Below are positions 1-7,055 of a stretch of 8,626 nt of DNA, one piece after another (positions within the stretch are counted from its first letter, which is position 1; each line of letters begins with the position of its first letter). The stretch comes from Chitinophagales bacterium (GTDB lineage Bacteria > Bacteroidota > Bacteroidia > Chitinophagales > UBA2359). The position numbers and the translations under genes are program-made. The stretch covers positions 1-8,626 of the forward strand of contig JAHDIA010000231.1 of assembly GCA_020631035.1 (NCBI GenBank), read 5' to 3'. The notes under the pieces are model-generated. The model was not told the DNA's origin. It worked only from the letters and a program-made list of their open reading frames with translations, and did not search any database.

Positions 1-436
1 CACCAGCTCCACCTTCACCAACAACAGCAGATGTAGCTGCAGGAGGACCTTTGTCTGTCTCTTGTTTAATATACGCCAAGATGTTGTCCATATCAGCATT
101 GGTGAGTGTAGGGAAGGCAGTCATTATAGACTGGTTGTATTCGTTGAAGATGGCAACTGCTTGTTCATCTCCAGCCTTCACCATTGCTTGAGAGTTTTTG
201 ATCCAACTGTATAGCCATTCTCTCTCGTATTTGTCGTAGACCCCAGCCAAGGCTGGACCCACCAACTTTTCGTGAACTTTATGGCAACTGGCACAGTTAA
301 TTTTGAACGAGCTTTCTCCTGCTGCAATATCTTCTTGTGCTTGTAAATGATTGTTGGACATGAACAGTCCTGCAATCAACAAACACAAAAGGGCAAAAGA
401 GCTTTTGTTTATGATGTATTTGTGAGCTTTGAACAT
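1..436 (-). CDS. Cytochrome c domain protein, probable ActA subunit of alternative complex III (N-terminal part, runs off the left edge)
   Basis: The first 145 codons are visible and the 3' part lies outside the window. Residues 1-34 look like a signal peptide: basic start (MFKAHKYIINK), hydrophobic core (FALLCLLIAGLF), then LQAQ before the mature protein. A single c-type haem site follows, C48-A-S-C51-H52. GPALAGV (60-66), EREWLYSWIKNS (71-82), MTAFP (105-109) with a likely distal haem ligand Met105, and NADMDNILAYIKQE (113-126) complete the fold. These motifs match the haem domain that opens ActA in Bacteroidota, where ActA passes quinol-derived electrons within alternative complex III to a terminal oxidase. 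The reading ends in a Gly/Ala/Pro-rich stretch, as expected for the linker before a membrane segment and the multihaem part. The remaining act genes would lie to the left; none is visible. A stand-alone secreted cytochrome c is the main alternative. The start is the ATG at 436, with no Shine-Dalgarno site. Confidence 0.75.
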   Translation of the reverse strand, partial: MFKAHKYIINKSSFALLCLLIAGLFMSNNHLQAQEDIAAGESSFKINCASCHKVHEKLVGPALAGVYDKYEREWLYSWIKNSQAMVKAGDEQAVAIFNEYNQSIMTAFPTLTNADMDNILAYIKQETDKGPPAATSAVVGEGGAG

Positions 437-491
437 TCTATCTGAACTAATGTTAATAATTCTTAAAAAATTGCTATCAAAAATTTTGCCG

Positions 492-499
492 CAAAAATA
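492..499 (-). promoter_or_regulatory. Candidate Bacteroidota -7 box for the cytochrome c gene
   Basis: Read on the minus strand this is TATTTTTG, an exact match to the Bacteroidota -7 consensus TAnnTTTG. It sits 56 bases before the ATG at 436 and would give a 5' leader of roughly 50 bases. No clear TTTG -33 element is seen at the expected distance, so the call rests on one box in AT-rich DNA. Confidence 0.35.
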
Positions 500-671
500 A
501 TAGTTTATCCCCCATTAATAGACTAAATCACACATTATTTTCAATAGTTTTGATTGTTGAGAGGGATTTTTTTGATTCAATTTGTCTCAAAAAAGCAAGT
601 GTCTATTTAACACTTATTTAATATTGCTGCACAATAATTGAGTTTTAGATAACATACGTGAAAAAATATTA

Positions 672-679
672 TACGTTTG
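672..679 (+). promoter_or_regulatory. Candidate Bacteroidota -7 box for the DUF2279 gene
   Basis: TACGTTTG matches TAnnTTTG exactly and lies 48 bases before the ATG at 728. The T-rich TTTTAG at 643-648 lies in about the right place for a degenerate -33 element. Transcription would begin near 685-690. Confidence 0.4.
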
Positions 680-727
680 TTATAAAACACCTTAGACAAA
701 TATTTGGTTGATTTCTTCTCTGAATAA

Positions 728-1831
728 ATGATATTTTATCTTTACATTTCAAATTTTAGACAAGCCTTGAAGAAAACAACCTACAAATTGCTGTACAATT
801 GGATAAGATATACATGTATATATGTGTGCTGTTTGAGTTGGTGTACTTTGTTATGGGCACAGCATAACAGTTTGGGTATACAAAAATATAATTGGAGAAA
901 TTCCTTCTATACTCCTACTTTGTTAAGTGTATCTGATTCCTCAACTTACACTTTTTGGGATAAAGCGCCTCGCCCTAATTGGAAACGTACAGTGGGCATT
1001 AGCGCAGCCGCCACATTGGCTTACACTGCAAGCATGTACAATTTGAATCGATTTTGGTACAGCAATTTTGAGCGAAGCTCTTTCCATTTTTATAATGATT
1101 GGGGAGAGTGGAACCAAATGGATAAGGTAGGACACTTTTGGACTGCTTATACCGAAAGTTTGTATATGGCTCGTTTGTACAAATGGGCAGGTGTACCCCA
1201 TAAAAAAGCTGCATGGATTGGCGGGATGCTCGGTTGGACCTATCAAGCAAGCATTGAATTGCTGGATGGGTTTTCGGAGAGATGGGGTGCCTCTATGAGC
1301 GATGTTGCTTTTAACACTTTAGGCTCTGCTTTGTTTGTTGCCCAAGAATTGCTTTGGGAAGAACAACGAATCAAAGCCAAGTTTTCATTTCACTTCAAGA
1401 ATTATGATAATTTCGACCCATTGACGCAAGAAAGAGTAGATGATTTGTTTGGGGTAAATTTGTCAGAACGCATATTGAAAGATTACAATGCTCAAACTTA
1501 TTGGGTGAGCTTCAATCCTTTTCATTTTTCTCCCAATAGTCAGAGTCGATTCCCCAAATGGTTGGACATTGCTGTTGGTTATGGCGTTGAAGATATTTTT
1601 GGTGGGTTTGAAAATGAATGGACATTAGAAGATGAAAGCTTGATTGATCGTAAGTACATAAAACGCCAAAGACAATATTATTTGTCTGTGGCAATTGACT
1701 GGAACAAGATACATACAGGCTCCAAAGTAGCCGACATATTGTTAAGAGCTTTGAACATTTTTAAGCTTCCTGCACCAAGCCTTCAACTGGACAATGAAGG
1801 GCAAATTCGATTTTATCCCATTTATTTTTGA
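728..1831 (+). CDS. DUF2279 family envelope protein (YfiM-like), function unknown
   Basis: This 367-residue protein has a long positively charged N-terminus and a hydrophobic stretch ending LLWAQ (41-45), read as a signal peptide cleaved near Ala44/Gln45. Cys30, 34, 35 and 39 lie in the hydrophobic region, but there is no good lipobox. A second apolar segment spans about 89-105. The DUF2279 core follows: DKVGHFWTAY (132-141), a glycine-rich membrane-like stretch (160-172), then IELLDGF and WGASMSDVAFNTLGS (176-200) with Glu177, Asp180, Ser189 and Asp192. The C-terminal half (220-367) is rich in aromatic and beta-type sequence, for example YGVEDIFGGFENEW (285-298). This fits the Bacteroidota version of the family, which is longer than E. 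coli YfiM. The start is the only upstream in-frame ATG; the TTG at residue 15 would give a more typical signal peptide length. It is transcribed divergently from the cytochrome gene and has no functional link to it that I can see. Confidence 0.8.
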   Translation: MIFYLYISNFRQALKKTTYKLLYNWIRYTCIYVCCLSWCTLLWAQHNSLGIQKYNWRNSFYTPTLLSVSDSSTYTFWDKAPRPNWKRTVGISAAATLAYTASMYNLNRFWYSNFERSSFHFYNDWGEWNQMDKVGHFWTAYTESLYMARLYKWAGVPHKKAAWIGGMLGWTYQASIELLDGFSERWGASMSDVAFNTLGSALFVAQELLWEEQRIKAKFSFHFKNYDNFDPLTQERVDDLFGVNLSERILKDYNAQTYWVSFNPFHFSPNSQSRFPKWLDIAVGYGVEDIFGGFENEWTLEDESLIDRKYIKRQRQYYLSVAIDWNKIHTGSKVADILLRALNIFKLPAPSLQLDNEGQIRFYPIYF

Positions 1832-1892
1832 ACTTTTAATGTTTTTTCTCGTTCCCTATTAGACTTATAAATAATTTAACAAAAACTTAAAA

Positions 1893-1928
1893 ACCATTTT
1901 TAGACTTTTTTGTTGAAGTCTGAATGGT
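1893..1928. repeat. Imperfect hairpin in the gap between DUF2279 and the MerR-type gene
   Basis: ACCATT (1893-1898) pairs with AATGGT (1923-1928), and AGACTT (1902-1907) pairs with AAGTCT (1916-1921). A small internal loop (TTT opposite G) separates the two stems, and the loop is TTTTGTTG. This gives 12 base pairs in all. No T-run follows on the plus strand, so it is not a standard intrinsic terminator. It could mark the 3' end of the DUF2279 transcript or a regulatory site upstream of the regulator gene. Confidence 0.4.
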
Positions 1929-2053
1929 CTACAAAAAGAAATGTCTCAACAAAGCCTCCCTACAACAATCATTTTCTTTCAACTGTTTAAAGTTTTGTTG
2001 ATTTTTGCTAAACAAGATTCATTAAAATAAATAGGTACTATCCTATAAAATTC

Positions 2054-2995
2054 ATGAACATTAGATATTCCATACGAGAACTTGAACATTTATCTGGGAT
2101 AAAAGCGCATACGTTGAGAATTTGGGAACAACGTTACAACATTCTTTCGCCTAAGCGAACAGAAACCAATATTCGATATTATGACGGAAAAGACTTGAAA
2201 TTGGTGTTGAAAATCGCTTTGCTCAATCAGAGTGGTTATAAGATATCTAAGATATCTAAGATGTCGTCAGCAGAACGAGATGCTTTGGTAGAGGATTTGT
2301 CCAAAGACATTACACAAGAGAATTTCCAAATCAGTGCTTTAACAACTGCAATGATTGAGATGGATGAGGAAAGTTTTGAGTATATCATAATGAACAACAT
2401 CGTCCACAATGGATTTGAGGCAACTATGCTCAATCTAGTCTATCCATTTTTGGAAAAAATTGGAATCTTGTGGCTTTCTGGTTCTATCAATCCTGCTCAA
2501 GAACATTTTATCACCAATTTGATTCGTCAAAAATTAATTGTTGGTATTGATAAAATTAAGATTAAAACAGACATTAATCCACACATTATATTGTTTTTGC
2601 CAGAAGGTGAACTACACGAATTGGGTTTGTTGTTTGCTCATTATCTATTAAAAGTAAGAGGATGTAAAGTAACCTATTTGGGAGCCAGTGTTCCTTTGGA
2701 TGATGTGGTAAGTGTTGCCCAATACAAACAAGCTGATATTGTCTTTGCTATTTTGACCTCTTATCCTGTAAAACGCAAACTACAAAACTTCGTCACCAAA
2801 CTGTCCAACTCCTTGCCTCATTGTAAAATATTCTTGACAGGTTACCAAGCCATACGAATTGCCTTCCCTATTCAAGACAATGTAAAAGTATTGCACAAAG
2901 TTACTGACCTTACCAATGCCTTTGAAATTCCAAGTGTTTATTCTAGTAATGGCAATGGCAATGAACAATCGCACAATTCGTCAAATTGGCACTAA
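2054..2995 (+). CDS. MerR-family regulator with cobalamin-binding domain (CarH/LitR type)
   Basis: This 313-residue protein joins three parts. Residues 4-72 are a MerR winged helix-turn-helix (YSIRELEHLSGIKAHTLRIW, then QRYNIL and NIRYYD). Residues about 90-168 are the four-helix cap of B12-binding proteins. Residues about 176-290 are a Rossmann-type B12 domain. The cap carries Trp140, nine residues, then Glu150-His151, the W-x9-EH signature of CarH photoreceptors. The B12 domain carries Glu186-x-His188-x-x-Gly191, the ExHxxG motif in which His is the lower axial cobalt ligand. The usual GG late in the domain is LTGY (261-264), so one glycine is replaced. Characterised relatives bind adenosylcobalamin in the dark, repress carotenoid genes, and fall apart in light; that role here is inference. 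No carotenoid gene lies in the window. The C-terminus is a low-complexity Asn/Ser/Gly tail. Three 9-base repeats (2240-2266) encode KISKISKMS. Confidence 0.88.
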   Translation: MNIRYSIRELEHLSGIKAHTLRIWEQRYNILSPKRTETNIRYYDGKDLKLVLKIALLNQSGYKISKISKMSSAERDALVEDLSKDITQENFQISALTTAMIEMDEESFEYIIMNNIVHNGFEATMLNLVYPFLEKIGILWLSGSINPAQEHFITNLIRQKLIVGIDKIKIKTDINPHIILFLPEGELHELGLLFAHYLLKVRGCKVTYLGASVPLDDVVSVAQYKQADIVFAILTSYPVKRKLQNFVTKLSNSLPHCKIFLTGYQAIRIAFPIQDNVKVLHKVTDLTNAFEIPSVYSSNGNGNEQSHNSSNWH

Positions 2996-3055
2996 ACACA
3001 AGCTCTTAGAGTCTCCATCTCATCGCTATCCTATTGTAGGCTAGGCGGGTAATGT

Positions 3056-4548
3056 TCAAACCATTTTAGATTCAACTTGATCCAGCAACCACTTTATATT
3101 GATGACCTTTTGGGTATCATTGATTTGATTTTTTAGTTTGCTCAAACTTTTGTTATCCCCTTTTATGATTTTGGTCAAACGGTTAAGAAAACGAATAAGA
3201 TTGTAATACAATTCTTTTTTAGATTCTGTAATCAGTTTGTTTCTCCTTAAATATATTCTAAAAGAATCAGCCAAAGAATAAAATGGTCCCAACTCCTCTG
3301 TCATATAATAAATACGTAGCAATAAACCTTTGGACTCACAAGAGTAGTACACATCATCAAAAATCACTTGATTGAGCTGTTTGATTGCTTTGTCATAATC
3401 TTTGCGATAAAAAAGGAAATAGGCAAGATTGTAGTTGTAAGCATTCTCTTTAAATTGAGGTCGTAAATACTCTTTAAATTCTTCTATAAATTTTTCGGTC
3501 CACTCAAACTCGTCATTGCGTATACCTACGTTTACAATATTCATATAGGTCCAAGGCGAAATACTCCCATCAGCAAAAAGCAAACCTTTTTCAATGACCA
3601 ATTTATACAATTCAAAAAGTTGTTTGACAAATCCTTCTTGTTTTTCGTTGGCGTGTGCCTTGGCATTGGCATGAATACGTCTCACACAATAGTTGATGGC
3701 ATGTATAAACATTTCTCTTGCTTCTAATTGAGGAAAGACAGAGGCATGATTTTCCAACAATTGAATGAGTTTGATAAATGACTGATCTATCCCTTTGTCT
3801 CCATCAAGGTCTTGTTTATTCTTTCCATTTTTTTTCGTTAACAAACCAAACTCATCCAACATTGTTTTTAAGATGGTAGAATAAATAGCAATAGCAGGTT
3901 CTTCTGCTATGGGATGGTCTTCTATAAACTCCAACAATTCATCAATGAAATCAAGATGGTATTCAGAGCGAATCATGTTTTGCCTGTTGATGATTTCACA
4001 AGCAATTCTAAATTTCTCTGACAAGTAAAACAAATCAAGATGATCCAAAGCCAATTGTAGGCTCTCATCTGCTATGTGCTTGCGTTGTTTGGTAAAAAAA
4101 CGATTTTCTTGTAGGTGTAATTGATACAAAGCATTGTAATAAGCAGTGGTTTTGTAAGGATACTTTTTGACTGTTTTGGTAGCATCTCCCAAAGTCTTTT
4201 TAAACGATTTGGGTAAATCTCGCTCATTAAATAGCTCTAGTAAATAGACATTCTTTTGCACCAAATCGCCTTCCAAACGCTCATAAGCCAACATTTGCTC
4301 TATTACCCGCACCAAATCACTCATCAAATAGCCCACCTCTTTTTTAGAAAAAGGCTGATTAGGGAATACGTAAGCATGTGCCTGTTCATATTCTATATAG
4401 GTACTTTTGTATTCAGAATGATGCTTTGCCAAAAAGGCATAGCTTTAACTCATCCTTTTTGTTAAAGTATTGAGAATTAACGCCCTAATCGCTTAAATTC
4501 TTTGTTTGACAGTTTTTTTAAAAGAGAAATTAGTTTTGAATCAGTCAT
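3056..4548 (-). pseudogene. Alpha-helical hypothetical protein, N-terminal frame broken twice
   Basis: The long open part (4432 down to 3056) begins at TTG in its own frame and encodes 458 mostly helical residues without a signal peptide. A TPR-like unit is visible at NYNLAYFLFYRKDYDKAIKQL, and a basic C-terminal part (LRRNKL, FLNRLTKI) follows. It resembles uncharacterised helical-repeat proteins that I recall from Saprospiria; no function is assigned. Upstream DNA shows that the TTG is not the original start. The ATG at 4548 reads MTDSKLISLLKKLSNKEFKRLG, then stops at 4477. The next frame continues as VNSQYFNKKDELKLCLF (4481 downward) and stops at 4413. The third frame takes over as LAKHHSEYKSTYIEYEQ. 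Together these give one continuous, sensible N-terminus that needs two frame changes, near 4482 and in the T5 run at 4431-4435. Either the gene is decayed or the sequence has indel errors. It is convergent with the MerR-type gene. Confidence 0.65.
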
Positions 4549-4765
4549 AAAACTTCTGGAAAATTTCAAAACTTGTTAAAAATAAAAATATATAATGCAA
4601 TGCCTTACAATTTAAACATTCATAAATATAAGAAAATTAACAAAAAAAAGGCATAAAAATCTCTGGAAACTACAAAAAAATGTCCTTTTTTATATAAAAA
4701 AAAAGAGGAAGATTGCATTGAGGAAGAATATACACTATTACCAAACTCAACACAAAAACAAACAT

Positions 4766-6226
4766 ATGATGTTGTTTACTCGCTTTTTTCTTTTCTGTTT
4801 TGGTTTATTCATTGGCCACTCCCTCTTAGTGTCTGCACAGGTTAATAGTGTAGATGACGTCATCTTTATTGGAGATGCTGCAACCCTCTCCATTGATGTT
4901 TTGGCAAATGATTTTATTCCCAATGATTTTACACCACACGTCAATATTCTTTCTCAACCAAGTATAGGACATGCAAGTGTTGATCCCAATACTCAAATCA
5001 TTACTTATCAACGTTCTCCTCTCAATGATGAATCTTCTTACTTTGACATACTGACTTACAGTGTTGAGTGTTCCGAAGCCAATCAGTTTGGACAAGCCAG
5101 TATCTTTATACTTTCAGGCACCGACTCCAATGTAGAATTGGAATATTATGAAGGCTTTGAGCCCAATGATATTTCTATTTCTGCACCAGATTTGAATGCG
5201 GAGAACATCAATGTTTGTGACCTCATAGGTTGTGTTTGGCCTGGTGATACTGACAACGATGGATTTGTAGATGTTTGGGATGCTCTCAATGTTGGTGTAG
5301 CCTATGGAATGGAAGGACCAGCCAGAATTGATGCCGACGCTAGTTGGACACAACAATATGCTCCCGATTGGGCATTTGACAATCTCAATGGCATCAATTA
5401 CAAACACATAGACTGTGACGGTAATGGCATCATTGATGCTGCTGATATGAACATTGTTTCTGAAAACTACCAAGAAGTTAGTGGAAAAGCTGATGATATT
5501 ACTGAAGTAAATAGTGATGTTGAGCTTAAAGTCGAAATCCTCAATGAGACAGTATCTGAAGGAGAAACGGTTCAAGCTGTTGTCAAACTAGGAGAAAACT
5601 TTGATACTTACGAAGACATTTATGGAGTTGCTTTCCGCCTTAGTTACGACTCTGAAATCATCAATCCCAACAGTTTCGAAATAGAATATGTGGATTCCTG
5701 GATAGGCACAACTGAAGATATCTTGTTTTTCAAACATGTCAATCCAGGTACTGTAGACATTTCAATTGTAAGAATGGACCATAACAATATGATGGGTGGT
5801 GGACTTATTTTGCCCTTGAGTTTTGTGATGGAAGAGGTATTGCTAGGAAAGATTAGAGACGACGAAGTTATTAATATTGAGGTCCTTCGCTCAACAATCA
5901 TTGACAATACAGGCGTTTTAAGCGAAATTTCTGCTTCTGGAGATGCTAAAGAAATTGTAACAACAGGAACCGATGAACTTCATACAAGTCTTGATTTTGG
6001 TATATATCCCAACCCTGCCAATCAATTCATTCAACTCAACTTGCCTTCATATGACAAAGCACAAGTGCGTATAACAGATAGCAATGGACAAGTTTGGGAA
6101 CAGTATTTGATGAACAATCAAAAACAATTAAACATTCATACCAGTCACTTACCCAGCGGTATGTATTTTTTAAGTGTTCAAAACAAACATGGAATTGTCA
6201 ATCAACGTATTAACATAGTACATTAA
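4766..6226 (+). CDS. Secreted multidomain protein: Ig/cadherin-like, paired calcium loops, cohesin-like region, T9SS type A sorting domain
   Basis: I start at the ATG at 4766 (486 residues) because the signal peptide MMLFTRFFLFCFGLFIGHSL, ending VSA-Q at 22-25, begins exactly there. The TTG at 4718 would add 16 polar residues. Residues about 26-117 form an Ig/cadherin-like module (SIDVLANDF, then a tyrosine-rich TYSV strand). Residues 158-235 hold WPGDTDNDGFVDVWD and HIDCDGNGIIDAAD, two DxDxDGxxDxxD-type calcium loops (Asp161/163/165/169/172 and Asp216/218, Asn220, Asp224/227) about 50 residues apart, as in dockerin-like regions of Bacteroidota surface proteins. Residues about 254-392 resemble a cohesin-like beta-sandwich. 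Residues 411-486 are the T9SS sorting domain: FGIYPNPA, a VRITDSNGQV strand, LPSGMYFLSV, ending in VH. The protein is probably exported by Sec and then moved across the outer membrane by T9SS. Its ligand is unknown. Confidence 0.85.
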   Translation: MMLFTRFFLFCFGLFIGHSLLVSAQVNSVDDVIFIGDAATLSIDVLANDFIPNDFTPHVNILSQPSIGHASVDPNTQIITYQRSPLNDESSYFDILTYSVECSEANQFGQASIFILSGTDSNVELEYYEGFEPNDISISAPDLNAENINVCDLIGCVWPGDTDNDGFVDVWDALNVGVAYGMEGPARIDADASWTQQYAPDWAFDNLNGINYKHIDCDGNGIIDAADMNIVSENYQEVSGKADDITEVNSDVELKVEILNETVSEGETVQAVVKLGENFDTYEDIYGVAFRLSYDSEIINPNSFEIEYVDSWIGTTEDILFFKHVNPGTVDISIVRMDHNNMMGGGLILPLSFVMEEVLLGKIRDDEVINIEVLRSTIIDNTGVLSEISASGDAKEIVTTGTDELHTSLDFGIYPNPANQFIQLNLPSYDKAQVRITDSNGQVWEQYLMNNQKQLNIHTSHLPSGMYFLSVQNKHGIVNQRINIVH

Positions 6227-6228
6227 TA

Positions 6229-6242
6229 GTCAAATATTTGAC
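6229..6242. repeat. 14-bp perfect palindrome after the T9SS protein gene
   Basis: GTCAAATATTTGAC is fully self-complementary and starts two bases after the stop codon. It could fold as a 5-bp stem with a 4-base loop and is followed, after an A-rich stretch, by TTTTT (6253-6257). A weak transcript end or a dyad operator for the next gene are both possible. Confidence 0.35.
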
Positions 6243-6281
6243 CAAAAAATAATTTTTAAAGCATCTAATTGTTTTTAACAC

Positions 6282-6289
6282 TATATTTG
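6282..6289 (+). promoter_or_regulatory. Candidate Bacteroidota -7 box for the small secreted protein
   Basis: TATATTTG matches TAnnTTTG exactly and lies 34 bases before the ATG at 6324. This implies a leader of roughly 25-30 bases and suggests that the small gene can be transcribed independently of its upstream neighbour. No convincing -33 TTTG is seen. Confidence 0.4.
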
Positions 6290-6323
6290 AATAAAATTAG
6301 AACATTATTACCCAATAAATGAT

Positions 6324-6677
6324 ATGCAAATGAAACACATACATCACTTATTTGCCATTTTTTTATTTTGTTGCATTTCTTTTTCTGCTCAAGCCAATTC
6401 TATAGCAGCAGATGACGAACCATGTTTTACCTTGCTAGCTAATGACAATGGAAGTTCTTTTAGTATAAAGCTTACAGAAACTATTAATGCAGAAGAAGAT
6501 ATTACAGTACAAGTTTTCTCTATAGAAGGCAAATTGGTTGAAGAGCTAATTTTAGATCCCTATATGCCTATTTTAGATATTGACCTTAAAGATTTAACCG
6601 TTGGTGCCATATACATCATCAATGTCGTCGTCAATGGTCAGCCTTGCGATGGTCAAAAGATTATGGTTAATCCATAA
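6324..6677 (+). CDS. Small secreted protein made almost wholly of a T9SS-sorting-like beta domain
   Basis: This 117-residue protein has a signal peptide (MQMKHIHHLFAIFLFCCISF, cleavage near SAQA at 21-24). The mature part of about 93 residues reads as a small beta-sandwich: FSIKLTETI, DITVQVFSIEGKLVEELIL, ILDIDLKDLTVGAIYIINVV, then QKIMV at the end. The order of strands (a VQVFSIEGKLV strand, a DLKDLTVGAIYIINV strand, a closing KIMV) is that of the C-terminal sorting domain of T9SS cargo, yet there is no cargo domain in front of it. Cys34 and Cys108 bracket the domain and could form a disulfide. It follows the T9SS protein gene by 97 bases in the same direction and is closed by a strong terminator. 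Its role is unknown. The ATG at 6330 is an equally possible start. Confidence 0.7.
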   Translation: MQMKHIHHLFAIFLFCCISFSAQANSIAADDEPCFTLLANDNGSSFSIKLTETINAEEDITVQVFSIEGKLVEELILDPYMPILDIDLKDLTVGAIYIINVVVNGQPCDGQKIMVNP

Positions 6678-6696
6678 ATTCATAAAAAAAAATGAG

Positions 6697-6728
6697 AAAG
6701 GACATCAATTGAATTGGTGTCCTTTTTT
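6697..6728 (+). terminator. Rho-independent terminator
   Basis: The left arm AAAGGACATCAAT (6697-6709) pairs with ATTGGTGTCCTTT (6713-6725) over 13 base pairs with one G-U pair. The loop is TGA, and the stem runs into a six-T run (6723-6728). It lies 19 bases after the stop of the small secreted protein. An A9 run at 6684-6692 gives a T-run on the opposite strand, so it may work in both directions. Confidence 0.85.
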
Positions 6729-6734
6729 ACGTCC

Positions 6735-7002
6735 TTCTATTTGTCTTCCCTCTATTTTTTGCACAGAACGTTTTCCTCTTTCATTTGCAAGTCTCGTCCC
6801 TGCTGTACGCTTGTACTCACTACAGCTCTAAGCTGTTCAGCAAGGTCTTCCCTAGTCTTCCTGCTGTCAGCCGTCGGTATTCCCTGCTTCACTAGCTCAT
6901 AGCCGCAGCTCATACCACTTCCATCAGGTGTATTTGGCACGCTTTCTCCTTCGTCGCCACTTTTTTTCAGGGAAAATCCCAACATACGCTCAAGCTGCAT
7001 TT
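6735..7002. other. GC-shifted tract, possible mobile-element or structured-RNA remnant
   Basis: By hand count 6781-6960 is about 52% GC, while the adjoining 7001-7060 is about 23%. The minus strand has an 82-codon open frame (7000-6752), but its translation has no signal peptide, no recognised motif and no hydrophobic core, so I do not call a gene. On the minus strand the sequence looks RNA-like. There are several short stems: GGGA/TCCC around 6971-6981, CAGCT-TAG-AGCTG, GGTAT/ATACC, and GCTGTA/TACAGC. The word TATGAGCT occurs twice. A piece of a group II intron or another inserted element is my best guess, at low confidence. It sits between the terminator and a truncated LRR remnant, as expected for an insertion scar. 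Confidence 0.3.
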
Positions 7003-7055
7003 ATAAATACAAATAAAAAGTAGTAAATTCACGCTCCCATAAAATACCATTGTAA

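Larger units (their letters stand above)
437..727. other. Divergent intergenic region between the cytochrome c and DUF2279 genes
   Basis: These 291 bases hold no coding sequence that I can support and are very AT-rich. They contain one candidate -7 box for each flanking gene (listed separately). Two small dyads are visible: AAGTGT (597-602) with ACACTT (610-615), and TTGAGA (557-562) with TCTCAA (585-590). Both are short enough to be chance in such AT-rich DNA, and no known operator is recognised. Confidence 0.6.

Noticed and set aside
2240..2266. Three tandem 9-base units (AAGATATCT twice, then AAGATGTCG) as a possible slippage or contingency repeat
   Set aside because: They are in frame and encode KISKISKMS; from memory similar residues occur at this place in relatives, so it is probably ordinary coding sequence.
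2996..3055. Possible bidirectional terminator between the convergent genes
   Set aside because: Only 4-bp stems (for example CCTA-TTG-TAGG) and no T-run are visible in this 60-base gap.
3056..4432. Taking the TTG at 4432 as the real start of an intact 458-residue protein
   Set aside because: Upstream frames continue the same protein plausibly to an ATG at 4548, so the TTG is more likely a by-product of the frame break.
4256..4465. Plus-strand open frame opposite the helical protein
   Set aside because: It lies antisense within and across the broken N-terminus and has no signal or motif of its own.
4683..4708. A/T-rich inverted repeat (CCTTTTTT ... AAAAAGAGG) as a terminator or promoter element
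   Set aside because: The stem is nearly all A-T with only two G-C pairs and mismatches, in a homopolymer-rich region where such pairing is expected by chance.
4718..4765. TTG start at 4718 for the T9SS protein, with the purine-rich GAGGAAG just upstream
   Set aside because: The ATG at 4766 begins exactly at the signal peptide; Bacteroidota rarely depend on Shine-Dalgarno sites, and the 16 extra residues are polar and unhelpful for export.
5114..5575. 153-residue minus-strand open frame inside the T9SS protein gene
   Set aside because: It is the antisense shadow of the Asp-rich calcium-loop region; the plus-strand protein has clear domains.
6752..7000. 82-residue open frame on the minus strand as a protein gene
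   Set aside because: There is no motif, no promoter box and no supporting context, and the DNA looks more like structured RNA or an element remnant; it is kept only as an unexplained tract.
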